Shown here: positions 47,106-56,405 of the stretch, one piece after another
Layout: every line of letters begins with the position of its first letter
Position numbering within the stretch: position 1 is the first letter of the stretch
Assembly (NCBI RefSeq): GCF_900113635.1
Contig: NZ_FOQA01000005.1
Location: forward strand, 1 to 64,000
Direction of reading: 5' to 3'
DNA from: Tindallia magadiensis
GTDB lineage: Bacteria; Bacillota; Clostridia; Peptostreptococcales; Tindalliaceae
DNA length: 64,000 nt
The notes under the pieces: generated by a model
Told to the model about the DNA's origin: nothing
Seen by the model: only the letters and a program-made list of their open reading frames with translations
Database searches by the model: none
Made by a program: the position numbers and the translations under genes

Positions 47106-48266
47106 TTAGAAAATAATTGGTGCTCCTAAGTATAAGAAGAAATGGTCGTATCCCTCATAATTAGACAGCTCGATATCGCCACCAGCAATTTCACTCATAA
47201 TAGAAGTTAAAACAGCCGCATCTGCTTTGCCATCTGTATTGCCTTCCAGATATTCAATAGCATATTCAACACCAGCTTCTACGTACATCATATTAACTGG
47301 TACCGACCAAGTCCCTACACGTCCTTGCATATCGGCTTCGGCACATTTTTCGCCTATTTCAGTAATGATATAGTCCAGATCTCCCGCTTGATCCTCTGAT
47401 ACTGATATACCAAGGGCTGCCGGCAATGCATGGTAAGGAGACGGACAGCATTGAACCGGATATAAAGCACCATGCTCAACCGTCTGACGGATCATTGGTT
47501 CCATCATCGCACAGTTACTTCCAAAGAAAGCTGTATTTTTTCCGTATTCTTCAATTTTTCTTGGCACATCTTCCATAATAAACTGTTGAGTTCCCGGAAC
47601 ACCAGCATCACCGGTTGGATCCGGAGCATCTTCTTCAATAAACGTTAAGCCGATTCTTTCCGCTTCTTCCTTCATCAAATCACGTCTGGAAGCCAGCATT
47701 TCGTAAGACATATGTCTTGGGAAAGAATAGTGGACCAGCACTTCTGCGCCCATTTCCTGAGCTTGTTGTGCAATCTGAGAGCCTCTTGCCAAGTCATTGG
47801 TCTGAATGATAACATCTCCATAGTCAGCAATAACATCCGGATCTTCTCCTGGTACGCCTAAAACAATTAGGATATCATCTCTGATTTCTCTTACCCGAGC
47901 AATGGCTGCCGCCGCTCCGGGAACAGCCTGTACCATTACAATGGCTTTTACATCAGGATCAGAAGCCATCGCCATCATATTGGTGATAGTCGTTTCCTGC
48001 TCTTGCATAAATCGGTCTGGATAGGTAGATAAAACAATCATATCACCATATTTATCTCTCATGTTTTCAGCTGCTCGGAATTCTTCTTCCCCCTGAGAAA
48101 CCGTTCCTGTCATAATACCAATTTTGTAGTTAGAAGATGTTTCTTCTACCGCATCAGTCGTTTCCCCGCCATCTTCTGCCGGTTCTGCCGCTGGCTCGGA
48201 ACCGCCACATCCAACAAGACTAAAAACCATCATCATTGCCAACAATAGCGCTAATGCCTTCTTCAT
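47106..48266 (-). CDS. DUF3798-family substrate-binding lipoprotein
   Basis: The 386-aa protein has a lipoprotein signal with lipobox SLVGC and an acidic linker. The mature domain reads KIGIMTGTVSQGEEEFRAAE at its start, in the style of DUF3798 binding proteins (periplasmic-binding fold). It is the first gene of a four-gene importer. Substrate unknown; several Cys residues (NCAMMEP, VQCCPSPYH) are conspicuous. Expression is preceded by a structured leader. Confidence 0.75.
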   Translation of the reverse strand: MKKALALLLAMMMVFSLVGCGGSEPAAEPAEDGGETTDAVEETSSNYKIGIMTGTVSQGEEEFRAAENMRDKYGDMIVLSTYPDRFMQEQETTITNMMAMASDPDVKAIVMVQAVPGAAAAIARVREIRDDILIVLGVPGEDPDVIADYGDVIIQTNDLARGSQIAQQAQEMGAEVLVHYSFPRHMSYEMLASRRDLMKEEAERIGLTFIEEDAPDPTGDAGVPGTQQFIMEDVPRKIEEYGKNTAFFGSNCAMMEPMIRQTVEHGALYPVQCCPSPYHALPAALGISVSEDQAGDLDYIITEIGEKCAEADMQGRVGTWSVPVNMMYVEAGVEYAIEYLEGNTDGKADAAVLTSIMSEIAGGDIELSNYEGYDHFFLYLGAPIIF

Positions 48267-48301
48267 TTACATTCCTCCCTTTATTTATGATACCCCTCCA
48301 C

Positions 48302-48448
48302 AGAACGCATTTCGTCCAGATATGCAAGTAACTTACCGAGCCAATACAGACAGCAGCTAGTAAGCGCTTTAGCTTGTACTAATTGCCAATACTGATCTTT
48401 TGTATTTTGAGCAACCGGCAAATATATATCATATGTTAAACGCGTTCT
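48302..48448 (-). ncRNA. Candidate structured leader RNA upstream of the DUF3798 operon
   Basis: On the minus strand the predicted transcript begins with AGAACGCGUUU (48448-48438). This pairs along all 11 positions (one G-U) with AAAUGCGUUCU (48312-48302). Nested helices inside include GAUAU/AUAUC (48430-48426 with 48323-48319), UUGCCG/CGGUAA (48421-48416 with 48338-48333), a hairpin AAUAC/GUAUU (48406-48402 with 48392-48388) and a strong arm UUAGUA with UACUAG-type pairing (48382-48377 with 48365-48357). The domain ends about 35 nt before the start codon. It resembles a riboswitch or protein-binding leader, but matches no class I know. Confidence 0.6.
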
Positions 48449-48454
48449 CTTATA

Positions 48455-48483
48455 ATTCTACTCGAAATATTCTCAAATATCAA
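48455..48483 (-). promoter_or_regulatory. Predicted SigA promoter of the DUF3798-ABC operon
   Basis: -35 TTGATA (48483-48478), exactly 17-bp spacer, -10 TAGAAT (48460-48455). The expected start is about 48448, the first base of the closing helix of the leader RNA. Positions 48484-48670 upstream show nothing I can assign. Confidence 0.7.
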
Positions 48484-48670
48484 GTAATATTTTTATTCAG
48501 ACATCTTTTTTTCGCATTATATGCTTTATAGAATACGATTTTCCGTTTTCGTCCGTTTTATTCGACTTATTTCGTCATTTTCTGAAAAGCGTCTACTTTC
48601 TGAGTGTGACTCAGCATATACCCCTTGATTTTATCTTTCCCTAATTTTCATGTAGCAAGATTTCAATCCT

Positions 48671-49690
48671 TTATCCTTGCTCTAGTTTCATATCACCATC
48701 TTTAATCCATCTCTTTTGCCACATGATTTTGTAGATGATATAAGTTACAACCGCTGGAAAAAGAAAATGAAGAAGTCCTACTTTCATCAGCACATCACTA
48801 CTCATACCCATGGCTTCCACGGTTCCAAATTGCCCGACCAATCCGCTGGTTCCCATGCCAGCGCCGGTGGGTACATTTTCCATGCGAAAAACAGTGGTCG
48901 AAAAAGGACCAATGATAGCTGAAGCGAGGGTCGGTGGAATCCATATAAAAGGATTGCGAACAATATTGGGAATTTGCAGCATAGATGTTCCTAGTCCCTG
49001 AGATATTAAACCACCCATCCCGTTATCCTTATAACCGGAAACCGCAAATCCAACCATCTGACAACAGCATCCTACGGTTGCCGCACCGGCGGCGGTGCCA
49101 CTAAGCTCTAACATAATACACAGAGCCGCACTGGAAATAGGAAGCGTTAATGTCATCCCCACAATCACAGCTACGAAAGCACCCATCGGCAACGGATGAA
49201 TTTCTGTAATCGCCATGATAAGGGCTCCTAACTGCACCATCAATCCTCCGATCACAGGTCCTATAAACATACCGGTTAATACACCTGTAATCATCGTAGT
49301 AACTGGTGTGATCACAATGTCCACTCGGGTTTCCCCAGCAACCAACTTTCCAAATTCCGCTCCGACAACCGCTGCCACAAAACAACCAGCCGGACCACCC
49401 ATCTGATAGCCAGCCATACCGGTTACGGCTGAAGTAAACAGCACCAACGGTGGTGCTTTCAAACCATAGGCAACGGCCACGCCAATCGCTGGCCCTGCCA
49501 TGCTCATGGCAATGCTGCCCATTTCTTCTAGGATGATGATACCAAGTTGTTCTCCAAGTACGTTAAGAATTAAACCAACAATCAAAGATGCAAACAAACC
49601 AAGAGCCATCGCTCCTAATGCTTCTATTCCATATCGTTTCAAGGAAAAAACAACCTGCTTTTTTGCTAGAAATGCTTTCACTTCTTTCAT
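48671..49690 (-). CDS. PTS_EIIC_2-type membrane protein without PTS partners
   Basis: The 339-aa protein has eight to ten membrane segments and Gly-rich motifs such as GMAGYQMGGPAGCFVAAVVG, typical of the PTS_EIIC_2 family. No EIIA or EIIB domain or gene is nearby, so sugar phosphorylation by this protein alone is doubtful. It could be an orphan transporter of a small solute. A GGAGG-type ribosome site precedes the ATG. Confidence 0.65.
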   Translation of the reverse strand: MKEVKAFLAKKQVVFSLKRYGIEALGAMALGLFASLIVGLILNVLGEQLGIIILEEMGSIAMSMAGPAIGVAVAYGLKAPPLVLFTSAVTGMAGYQMGGPAGCFVAAVVGAEFGKLVAGETRVDIVITPVTTMITGVLTGMFIGPVIGGLMVQLGALIMAITEIHPLPMGAFVAVIVGMTLTLPISSAALCIMLELSGTAAGAATVGCCCQMVGFAVSGYKDNGMGGLISQGLGTSMLQIPNIVRNPFIWIPPTLASAIIGPFSTTVFRMENVPTGAGMGTSGLVGQFGTVEAMGMSSDVLMKVGLLHFLFPAVVTYIIYKIMWQKRWIKDGDMKLEQG

Positions 49691-49835
49691 CTCTTGCCAC
49701 CTCCATATTATTTGGTATTTCTGTCAAAACCCCTTGTATTACTCACTAATATGCATCTTACCAGACTCTCTATGGATTTTTCCTGTTTGTTAAAAAATAG
49801 ACATCTCATCTTGCCTTAAATCCTATCATTAGGAC

Positions 49836-49864
49836 TTGACCTTTCTTTCCTCACATGATATTCT
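49836..49864 (+). promoter_or_regulatory. Promoter of pyrBI
   Basis: -35 TTGACC (49836-49841), 17-bp spacer, -10 TATTCT (49859-49864). Confidence 0.75.
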
Positions 49865-49883
49865 AATAAAAATAATTGTATAT

Positions 49884-49979
49884 CCCTTTAATCTGGTCCC
49901 GTGAGGCTAGAAAGGCATTCCGCAATAGACATTAAGACCTGTCTGCCTTTTTGTTCCCTCGGAACGAAAAGGTTTTTTG
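49884..49979 (+). promoter_or_regulatory. PyrR-binding attenuator of pyrBI
   Basis: Positions 49885-49915 carry the PyrR-binding core (GGTCCCGTGAGGCTAGAAAGG at its heart), closed by CCTTT/AAAGG. Downstream is a terminator hairpin, stem 49946-49972 with a T6 run. In Firmicutes PyrR with UMP binds this core and favours termination, so pyrimidine excess would silence pyrB-pyrI. Confidence 0.9.
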
Positions 49980-50013
49980 TTTGCCGGAAAAGGGACGCAA
50001 AGGAGGCATTCTT

Positions 50014-50949
50014 TTGAATTTAGAAGGAAGACACCTGATTGATCCCCATGATTTCAGCGTAACTGAATTAACCGAATTGCTAGACCTAGGCCTTAGGATG
50101 TATGAAAATCCTGCTATTTTTGCTGATGCTTGTCGTGGCAAAATCCTAGGCACTTTATTTTATGAGCCCAGTACCCGCACCAGGCTAAGCTTTGAATCAG
50201 CAATGCTTAGACTTGGCGGACGAGTACTGGGTTTTTCTGATGCAGCTACCAGTAGTGCTTCTAAAGGTGAAAGCTTGGCTGACACCATCCGGGTTTTAGA
50301 TGATTACGCTGACGTTTTAGTGATGAGACATCCAAGAGAAGGAGCTCCCAGACTGGCAGCAGAATATTCAACAGCACCAGTGATTAATGGAGGAGATGGT
50401 GGTCATCAACATCCTACTCAAACCCTGACCGATCTTCTTACTTTAAAGAAATATCTGGGTAAGATCGAAAACCTTAAAGTAGCCTTTTGCGGCGATCTTC
50501 TCTTTGGCCGTACCGTCCATTCCTTAATCAAAACCCTGAGCCGTTTTCCGGGCATGGAATTTTTTCTGATTTCGCCACCAGAGCTTCGGATTCCTTCCCA
50601 CCTAAAAGAAGAATTGTTAGAGGAATACGAAGTAAAGGTAACTGAAACCAGTCAATTAGAAGATTGCATCACAGAAATCGACCTTTTGTATATGACACGT
50701 ATTCAAAAGGAACGTTTTTTCAACGAAGAAGAGTATGTAAAATTAAAAGACAGCTTTATTCTTTCCAGAGAAAAACTGGCTCCTGCTAAAGATTCTTTGC
50801 TGGTACTGCATCCACTGCCAAGGGTTAACGAGATTCAGTATGATGTGGATGAAGATCCTCGAGCCAAGTACTTCGATCAGGCAAAGATGGGTATTTATGT
50901 ACGGATGGCATTAATATGCGCTGTATTGGGGGTGAAGTTACCATGTTAG
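50014..50949 (+). CDS. pyrB: Aspartate carbamoyltransferase catalytic subunit
   Basis: The 311-aa protein has the carbamoyl-phosphate motif EPSTRTRLSFESA, the loop SSASKGESLADT and HPTQTLTDLLT of ATCase. It makes N-carbamoylaspartate from aspartate and carbamoyl phosphate. The start is TTG at 50014 after AAAGGAGG; an ORF from 49951 would run through the leader. It overlaps pyrI by 7 bp. Confidence 0.95.
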   Translation: MNLEGRHLIDPHDFSVTELTELLDLGLRMYENPAIFADACRGKILGTLFYEPSTRTRLSFESAMLRLGGRVLGFSDAATSSASKGESLADTIRVLDDYADVLVMRHPREGAPRLAAEYSTAPVINGGDGGHQHPTQTLTDLLTLKKYLGKIENLKVAFCGDLLFGRTVHSLIKTLSRFPGMEFFLISPPELRIPSHLKEELLEEYEVKVTETSQLEDCITEIDLLYMTRIQKERFFNEEEYVKLKDSFILSREKLAPAKDSLLVLHPLPRVNEIQYDVDEDPRAKYFDQAKMGIYVRMALICAVLGVKLPC

Positions 50950-51371
50950 AAGTAACGGCTATTAAGAAAGGAATTGTGATTGATCATATTCCGGCAGGAA
51001 AGGGACTTAAGATTTTCGAAAAACTGCGTTTAGACCGTCATCAGGCTCAGGCTGTGCTTCTTATGCACGTTAAAAGTCGTAAAAGAGGCTCTAAGGACAT
51101 TATTAAAATCCAGGATGATCTGACAGTAGATCTTCGAATTTTAGGACTGATCGATCCAGGAATCACTGTAAATTATATTGAAAACGAAGAAATTATCGAT
51201 AAAAAACTGGCAGGATTACCGCAAGTTGTCACAGGGCTTTTTCAATGCAAAAATCCCCGGTGTATCACCGGGGTGGATGATTGTGCTGTGCCTGAATTCA
51301 CGCTGGTACCTAATGGAAAAATTCGATATAAATGTTCTTACTGCGGGACGCTGACAGAGTACAAATTGTAA
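50943..51371 (+). CDS. pyrI: Aspartate carbamoyltransferase regulatory subunit
   Basis: The 142-aa protein carries the N-terminal allosteric domain (KGIVIDHIPAGKGLKIFEKL) and the C-terminal zinc domain with four Cys in FQCKNPRC and YKCSYCG. It lets nucleotides tune PyrB activity. The ATG at 50943 follows a G-rich site and overlaps pyrB, so the subunits are coupled in translation. Confidence 0.95.
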   Translation: MLEVTAIKKGIVIDHIPAGKGLKIFEKLRLDRHQAQAVLLMHVKSRKRGSKDIIKIQDDLTVDLRILGLIDPGITVNYIENEEIIDKKLAGLPQVVTGLFQCKNPRCITGVDDCAVPEFTLVPNGKIRYKCSYCGTLTEYKL

Positions 51372-51386
51372 TCCACTGAGGAACAG

Positions 51387-51418
51387 AGGGGGCGGAGATC
51401 ATTTTCTTCGCCCCTTTT
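51387..51418 (+). terminator. Terminator of pyrBI
   Basis: GC stem GGGGGCG (51388-51394) with CGCCCC (51409-51414) followed by TTTT. Downstream is a simple ATCATTCATC-type repeat (about 51469-51496). Confidence 0.75.
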
Positions 51419-51501
51419 GCATCCTTTGCGATTACATATTTTATTCTTTTAACTTTCACTTCATCTTTAATCATTCATCATTTATCATTCATCATTGCAA
51501 A

Positions 51502-53019
51502 CTATACAATAATTAGTTTTCGGTGATACATTTTTTTGAACTCTTTCTGATAGGTCATTGCACTAGTAACTTCTAGTTCTGGTGGATCTTCTGCTTTTAC
51601 CATGATTTGAACATCTTCCTTGGTCACATAGCAGGCCAAATCTTCCACGCTTCCATATTCGCTGCGATCTAATTTCTCAGCTATTTTCAAAAATAGGCTC
51701 AGTTTTTCTACTTTTTCCATATCTTCTTCCTTTACTAACATATCAAACTGCTTCCAGTCTTCTTTCAAGTTGCTTTCCCTATGAGATCCTACCAAAAAGG
51801 CAACCATCACTCGCTCATAATTTCTCAGTCCATTCACCCGCACATTTAGTGCCAAATAGAAACCATGCTTATGATGATTATAGTAGTCGATACTCATTCC
51901 CAGATCGTGAAACAGGGCCGCAACAGCCAACAGTTTCCGTTCTTTCTTTCCCATTTTATGCAATTCCATGGTTTGATCAAAAAGAGCCAGTGCCAGTTTT
52001 TTTACTCGATGACAATGCTTTTCGTTCATTCCAAAATTTTTAATAATATTATCGGCAGAATGAAATAAAACGTCCTCCAATACCGGTTTGGGATATTGGA
52101 TCTCTTTTAAGTATTGTTCGAAAAACACACCTTCCCGAACCCCATGGCCACTGATCACCAATTGATCGGTTTTGAGTTTTTTCATAATGGCATGAACCGG
52201 TGCCAGGCCGGCTGCAATAATATCCGCCCGATCTTTATTGATGCCAGGCAGCTTTCTTATTTCCGGAACGGTTCCTGTCGTTACCTTCCCATAAGCATCT
52301 TCCACTTCTGCAAAGGTCATTTGATAATTATGCAAACTTTCCAAAGGATATCCAATTTTATGTTTATCCATCTTGGCTAAGGTCCGGATCGTACCACCTA
52401 ACCCCACCACCGGATAATGCTTCAGCGATGTGAGCCATTCCAGTTTTTCCAGTTCTTTTTCAACACAAGCTTCCACTTCCTGTACCTTTTCCTCCGAAAT
52501 GTTTTCTCGGCCAATATATTTTTCTGTTAAGGTAACGGCTCCAAAGTCCAAAGAAACAGACTCTTTCAACCGCCCCTTTTCAATCCACCCAATCTCCGTG
52601 CTGGCACCTCCAATATCGATGGTAATGCCTCGCTCTACGGGTAAGGTATTAATAACGCCCATATATCCATAATAAGCTTCTTCTTCCCCGGTAATAACCC
52701 GAAATTGAAACCCGGTTTCGGCTTCTACTTTTTCCAAAAACATTTTTTGATTCACTGCTGACCGGACAGCCGCCGTTGCAACAGGAATAACATAATCTGT
52801 CTGATGCACCTGAAGTAGTCTTCGAAACAATTTCAGGGTTTTCATGGTTCGCTTGATCGGAAGTGGTTTTAGGGTTCTCTCTTCCCCCATTCCTTCGCTA
52901 AGCCGTACCATATCCTTTACCTGATCCAGCATTTTATAGGAGCCATCTTCATAAACTTTCATCAACAGCATTCGGATAGAGTTAGAACCTAAGTCAATCA
53001 CCGCAATTTTTTTATTCAT
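51502..53019 (-). CDS. Ppx/GppA phosphatase with C-terminal HD domain
   Basis: The 505-aa protein has the ASKHA start VIDLGSNSIRMLLMKV and GGASTEIGWI, and a C-terminal HD-type domain (ALFHDLGMSIDYYNHHKHGFYL). It should hydrolyse polyphosphate or pppGpp. It is a single-gene unit, unlike the second family member linked to ppk at 59799-61367. Confidence 0.85.
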   Translation of the reverse strand: MNKKIAVIDLGSNSIRMLLMKVYEDGSYKMLDQVKDMVRLSEGMGEERTLKPLPIKRTMKTLKLFRRLLQVHQTDYVIPVATAAVRSAVNQKMFLEKVEAETGFQFRVITGEEEAYYGYMGVINTLPVERGITIDIGGASTEIGWIEKGRLKESVSLDFGAVTLTEKYIGRENISEEKVQEVEACVEKELEKLEWLTSLKHYPVVGLGGTIRTLAKMDKHKIGYPLESLHNYQMTFAEVEDAYGKVTTGTVPEIRKLPGINKDRADIIAAGLAPVHAIMKKLKTDQLVISGHGVREGVFFEQYLKEIQYPKPVLEDVLFHSADNIIKNFGMNEKHCHRVKKLALALFDQTMELHKMGKKERKLLAVAALFHDLGMSIDYYNHHKHGFYLALNVRVNGLRNYERVMVAFLVGSHRESNLKEDWKQFDMLVKEEDMEKVEKLSLFLKIAEKLDRSEYGSVEDLACYVTKEDVQIMVKAEDPPELEVTSAMTYQKEFKKMYHRKLIIV

Positions 53020-53093
53020 GGTTTTATGTCCTTTCGGTCACTTTGATCATCTATTTTTTCATCTCATTTCTCATTTGCTTACCATTTTACCAC

Positions 53094-53165
53094 GAAAAAG
53101 CTTCCCGATACATGTCTTTATTTGTTTCACCTTAAGACATTTCTTTCGAGAAGCTTTCTTTTTTC
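53094..53165. terminator. Terminator-like structure between ppx and the aminotransferase gene
   Basis: Arms GAAAAAGCTTC (53094-53104) and GAAGCTTTC (53150-53158) flank an inner inverted repeat (ATGTCTT/AAGACAT). T-rich ends occur on both strands, so it could serve either direction. Confidence 0.5.
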
Positions 53166-53187
53166 GATTCGTTTTTATTATATTGTT

Positions 53188-54360
53188 TTAGTCAAAACTC
53201 CTAAGAAGTCTGGAAACACCTTCCTGTAAAACGCTTCTAGGACACGCCAGATTCATTCTAAAAAAACCTTCACCACCGGTTCCAAAACCAGTTCCATTGC
53301 TCAGTAAAAGTTTTCCTTTTTTGATAAAGGCCTTGTTCAAGGTTTCAGCCTCATAGCCAGACTTCCGACAGTCAATCCACGCCAGATACCCTGCTTCTGC
53401 TTCGGTGACATGAAGTGGTGGCATTTCTTGACGGAGTCGTTCCTGCAAATACTGGTGATTTTTTTCGATGTAATCCACTACTTCTTCTAACCATTTCCCT
53501 CCCCGTCGGTAAGCGGCTTCAGCCGCTGTAACACCCAGCAAGTTGGGTTTATTATACCCGTCCCGAAGCATTTCTTTAGTATATCGATCTCTCCGTTCTG
53601 CCGAAGGAATAAAAGTACTTGATATCTCCAGTCCTGCTAAGTTAAACGCTTTATGGGGAGCCGTGCATAAAATGCCATTTTCTTCAAAGGCTTTATCTAC
53701 CGCCAGAAATGGAATATGCTTCTTATTTTTAAACGTCAAATCAGCATGTACTTCATCCGCAATAACCAATACATTGTATTTTTTGCATAAGCTTCCCATT
53801 TTCTCCAGTTCTTCGTAGCTCCAAACTCTTCCCACCGGATTATGAGGGCTGCAGAGCAAAAATAAGCTAACCTGTTCCTGTAATTTTTTTTCAAAATCAA
53901 TGAAATCAATCTCATACCCATTCTTTGTCTGCTGTAATGGGTTTTCTACCACTTCCCGATGGTTGCTTTTTATCAGGTTTCTAAAGCTTCCATATACCGG
54001 CGGCTGGATTAGGACCTTGTCTCCCGGATTGCTATAAACACGAATGAGCCTTGTCAGAACCGATACCAGATTGCCTCCATGAACCATCCAGTCTTTTTGA
54101 GGCGTCCACTGATACCGTTCTTTCATCCAATCAAGGACGCTTTCATAATAAGTATCATAACTGCCGGCATAGCCTAGTACTCCATGTTGAAGCTTTTCCG
54201 AAATGGCTTCTCTTACTGTTGCAGGTGTTTTGAAGTCCATATCCGCCACCCACATCGGCAACAGGTCCTTCTCCTTTATTCCCAGTCGTTCCTCTATCCC
54301 ATCCCATTTTAGGGATCCTGAATGACGCCGTTCCACGATTTCATCAAAATTTGTTTTCAT
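53188..54360 (-). CDS. MalY/PatB-type aminotransferase (probable cystathionine beta-lyase)
   Basis: The 390-aa PLP enzyme of fold type I shows WVADMDFKTP near the N-terminus, CSPHNPVGRVWSYEEL, VIADEVHADL, and the PLP lysine in TAPHKAFNLAGLE. MalY/PatB proteins cleave C-S bonds in cystathionine or cysteine. Three ATGs lie at the start; the last (54360) has the best spacing to AAGGGG. It follows the tripartite transporter genes by about 11 bp, so its substrate may be what that system imports. Confidence 0.8.
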   Translation of the reverse strand: MKTNFDEIVERRHSGSLKWDGIEERLGIKEKDLLPMWVADMDFKTPATVREAISEKLQHGVLGYAGSYDTYYESVLDWMKERYQWTPQKDWMVHGGNLVSVLTRLIRVYSNPGDKVLIQPPVYGSFRNLIKSNHREVVENPLQQTKNGYEIDFIDFEKKLQEQVSLFLLCSPHNPVGRVWSYEELEKMGSLCKKYNVLVIADEVHADLTFKNKKHIPFLAVDKAFEENGILCTAPHKAFNLAGLEISSTFIPSAERRDRYTKEMLRDGYNKPNLLGVTAAEAAYRRGGKWLEEVVDYIEKNHQYLQERLRQEMPPLHVTEAEAGYLAWIDCRKSGYEAETLNKAFIKKGKLLLSNGTGFGTGGEGFFRMNLACPRSVLQEGVSRLLRSFD

Positions 54361-54371
54361 CATCATTCCCC

Positions 54372-54854
54372 TTATAGTCTTATTCGTAGTATATTGGAAA
54401 AAAAGAAATGCATCACAAGTGAAGTTGCCAGGCTGATGCCAAAAACCTGAGCCGGCTTACGATACCCAAAACAAAGCAGTGTTGCCGCTAAACCAATTCC
54501 CGTTACAATGCGATAGTCAACCTTCGGCATTAATATCATAAATCCATACATAATAATCAGCAACACCAGGATTCTTATATTTTCTCTTGCCAGACGAAGG
54601 CTTCCTCCACTTTCAACTTTTATCGTTTCCCTGCTTTTTTCTGCTTTCTTTTGTTTAACGGCATGATAGAGAATCCCTAAAGAGCTGATAAAAATCAAAG
54701 CAGTCCAAAGCTTAGGCGTAAATTGTGGATCCCGAAAAAAATAATGAACCTCTCCTCTTACAATCACGGTTCTGGGAATAAAGCAACACCACAAATAAAT
54801 AGATGTCACTATTCCAACAAGCCCTACCCCTATCTCTTTTCCAGAACTAGTCAT
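54372..54854 (-). CDS. tctB: Tripartite tricarboxylate transporter small membrane subunit TctB
   Basis: The 160-aa protein has about four membrane segments in the usual TctB pattern and a charged loop (about residues 64-85). Its start overlaps the tctA stop by 4 bp. It works with TctA and TctC in secondary uptake of carboxylates. Confidence 0.8.
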   Translation of the reverse strand: MTSSGKEIGVGLVGIVTSIYLWCCFIPRTVIVRGEVHYFFRDPQFTPKLWTALIFISSLGILYHAVKQKKAEKSRETIKVESGGSLRLARENIRILVLLIIMYGFMILMPKVDYRIVTGIGLAATLLCFGYRKPAQVFGISLATSLVMHFFFSNILRIRL

Positions 54855-56374
54855 AGGCTTGCCTCCTTTTCCCTTTTATCTTTCTCCTTAATTTTTTGCC
54901 AGGCCACCAATCCAATGGCAATCATACACAAGATCAGTCCAGCCTTACTGATATTTGATTCAACAAAAATGCTCCAATCACCTGTTGATGTCTGTAAGGC
55001 TCTACGAAATCCTCTTTCTAACCTTCCTGCCAGTATAAAAGACATCGCCATCGGCGCCACCGGAATGCGGCATTTTTTCATAGCATAGGCCAACACGCCA
55101 ATTCCCGTCATTACAGCAACGTCCAGCATTCGGTTATTAATAGAGTACACTCCCGTCATGCATACAAACAAAACAATTGGATAGAGAATTCTTGGATCCC
55201 TTCTCAAAGACCAAATAAGAGGTTTGACAAGCGCGCCAGCAAATAACATATTGATCAGGTTTGCAATAATCAGCGCAAAAAAAATAGCATAAATTACATC
55301 ACCATGATCCCTAAAAACGCCCGGTCCCGGAGCAATTCCCTGCAATCGCAAACCAGCTAACAACAGTGCCGCTACGGAACTTCCCGGTATGCCCAGCAAA
55401 AACATAGGTAGCATATTAGCGCCGGACACCGCACTGTTTCCAGCTTCTGCACTTACAATTCCCGGTAAAACCCCTTCTCCGAAGGATCCATTTTTCGTTT
55501 TTCCTCCATAAGCGGATTTACTTACGCTATAACTTAAAAATCCAGCTGCTGATGCTCCCAGCCCTGGCAAAACGCCAATTGCCGTACCAATGCCTGTACC
55601 AATCCAGAAAGATTTCATGCTTTCTTTAATATCCTCTTTTGTTAGCGAACCTCCACTGACGGTTTCTTTTCCCAACATTGTCTTTCCTTCATTTTTTTGT
55701 AAAGCGTTAAGGTTCATCATTATTTCAGAAATGGCAAAAATGCCAATTAATACAGCAACCATTTCCAAGCCTTGCAGACGCCCCATGGTGGATCCAATTC
55801 CAAGTCTGGGAGTTCCGATCACTGGGTCCACCCCTACAGAACCAATTAATAGACCGATACCCATGGAAAGAAATCCCTTCCACATAGAATCTCCTGCTAA
55901 GGTAGCCGTTAAGATAAGAGCAACTGCAATAATCCAAAAGAACTCCGGAGGACCAAATAATAAGGCTAGTCTTGCCAGAGAAATAGAGCCTGCAATGAGA
56001 AAAAGATCACTGGCAATATCGGCAAATCCAGAACTAAGAATCGCTCCCTGTAACGCTTTTTTTCCTTCTCCTTTTTGATGCATCGGATAGCCATCAATAA
56101 CCGTAGCCGCTGCACCCGCCGTACCAGGTGTATTTAATAAAATGGCAGAAATGGAACCGCCCAGTAAAGAGCCTTTATACAAGCCTATTAACAAAATCAT
56201 GGCTGCCACCGGTTCCACGCCAAATGTCAATGGCAGCAACACTCCTATACCAATGGATGGACCAAGACCCGGTATGGCGCCCAACGCCAAACCTACAGCC
56301 ACACCCATACACATAAACATCATTGCCTGCCAGGTAAAGACCATGGATGCTGACTGTACAACTATTTCCAACAT
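54851..56374 (-). CDS. tctA: Tripartite tricarboxylate transporter large membrane subunit TctA
   Basis: The 507-aa membrane protein carries the TctA motifs GLALGAIPGLGPSIG-like, LNTPGTAGAAATVIDGYP and GVLPGLGASAAGFLSY. It forms the translocation path. The ATG at 56374 follows AAGGTGGG. A hairpin between tctC and tctA should lower its expression relative to the binding protein. Confidence 0.9.
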   Translation of the reverse strand: MLEIVVQSASMVFTWQAMMFMCMGVAVGLALGAIPGLGPSIGIGVLLPLTFGVEPVAAMILLIGLYKGSLLGGSISAILLNTPGTAGAAATVIDGYPMHQKGEGKKALQGAILSSGFADIASDLFLIAGSISLARLALLFGPPEFFWIIAVALILTATLAGDSMWKGFLSMGIGLLIGSVGVDPVIGTPRLGIGSTMGRLQGLEMVAVLIGIFAISEIMMNLNALQKNEGKTMLGKETVSGGSLTKEDIKESMKSFWIGTGIGTAIGVLPGLGASAAGFLSYSVSKSAYGGKTKNGSFGEGVLPGIVSAEAGNSAVSGANMLPMFLLGIPGSSVAALLLAGLRLQGIAPGPGVFRDHGDVIYAIFFALIIANLINMLFAGALVKPLIWSLRRDPRILYPIVLFVCMTGVYSINNRMLDVAVMTGIGVLAYAMKKCRIPVAPMAMSFILAGRLERGFRRALQTSTGDWSIFVESNISKAGLILCMIAIGLVAWQKIKEKDKREKEASL

Positions 56375-56405
56375 AGTGACTCCCACCTTCTATATTTCTA
56401 TCAAT

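Noticed and set aside
48357-48372. Possible CcpA cre-like site around TAAGCGCTTTA
   Set aside because: Several mismatches to the cre consensus, and the bases are better explained as part of a helix in the leader RNA.
51469-51496. Short ATCATTCATC-type repeats as a CRISPR or origin element
   Set aside because: Low-complexity and too short, with no spacers or conserved boxes.
55590-56078. Plus-strand open frame of 162 codons inside tctA
   Set aside because: Shadow of the conserved tctA gene.
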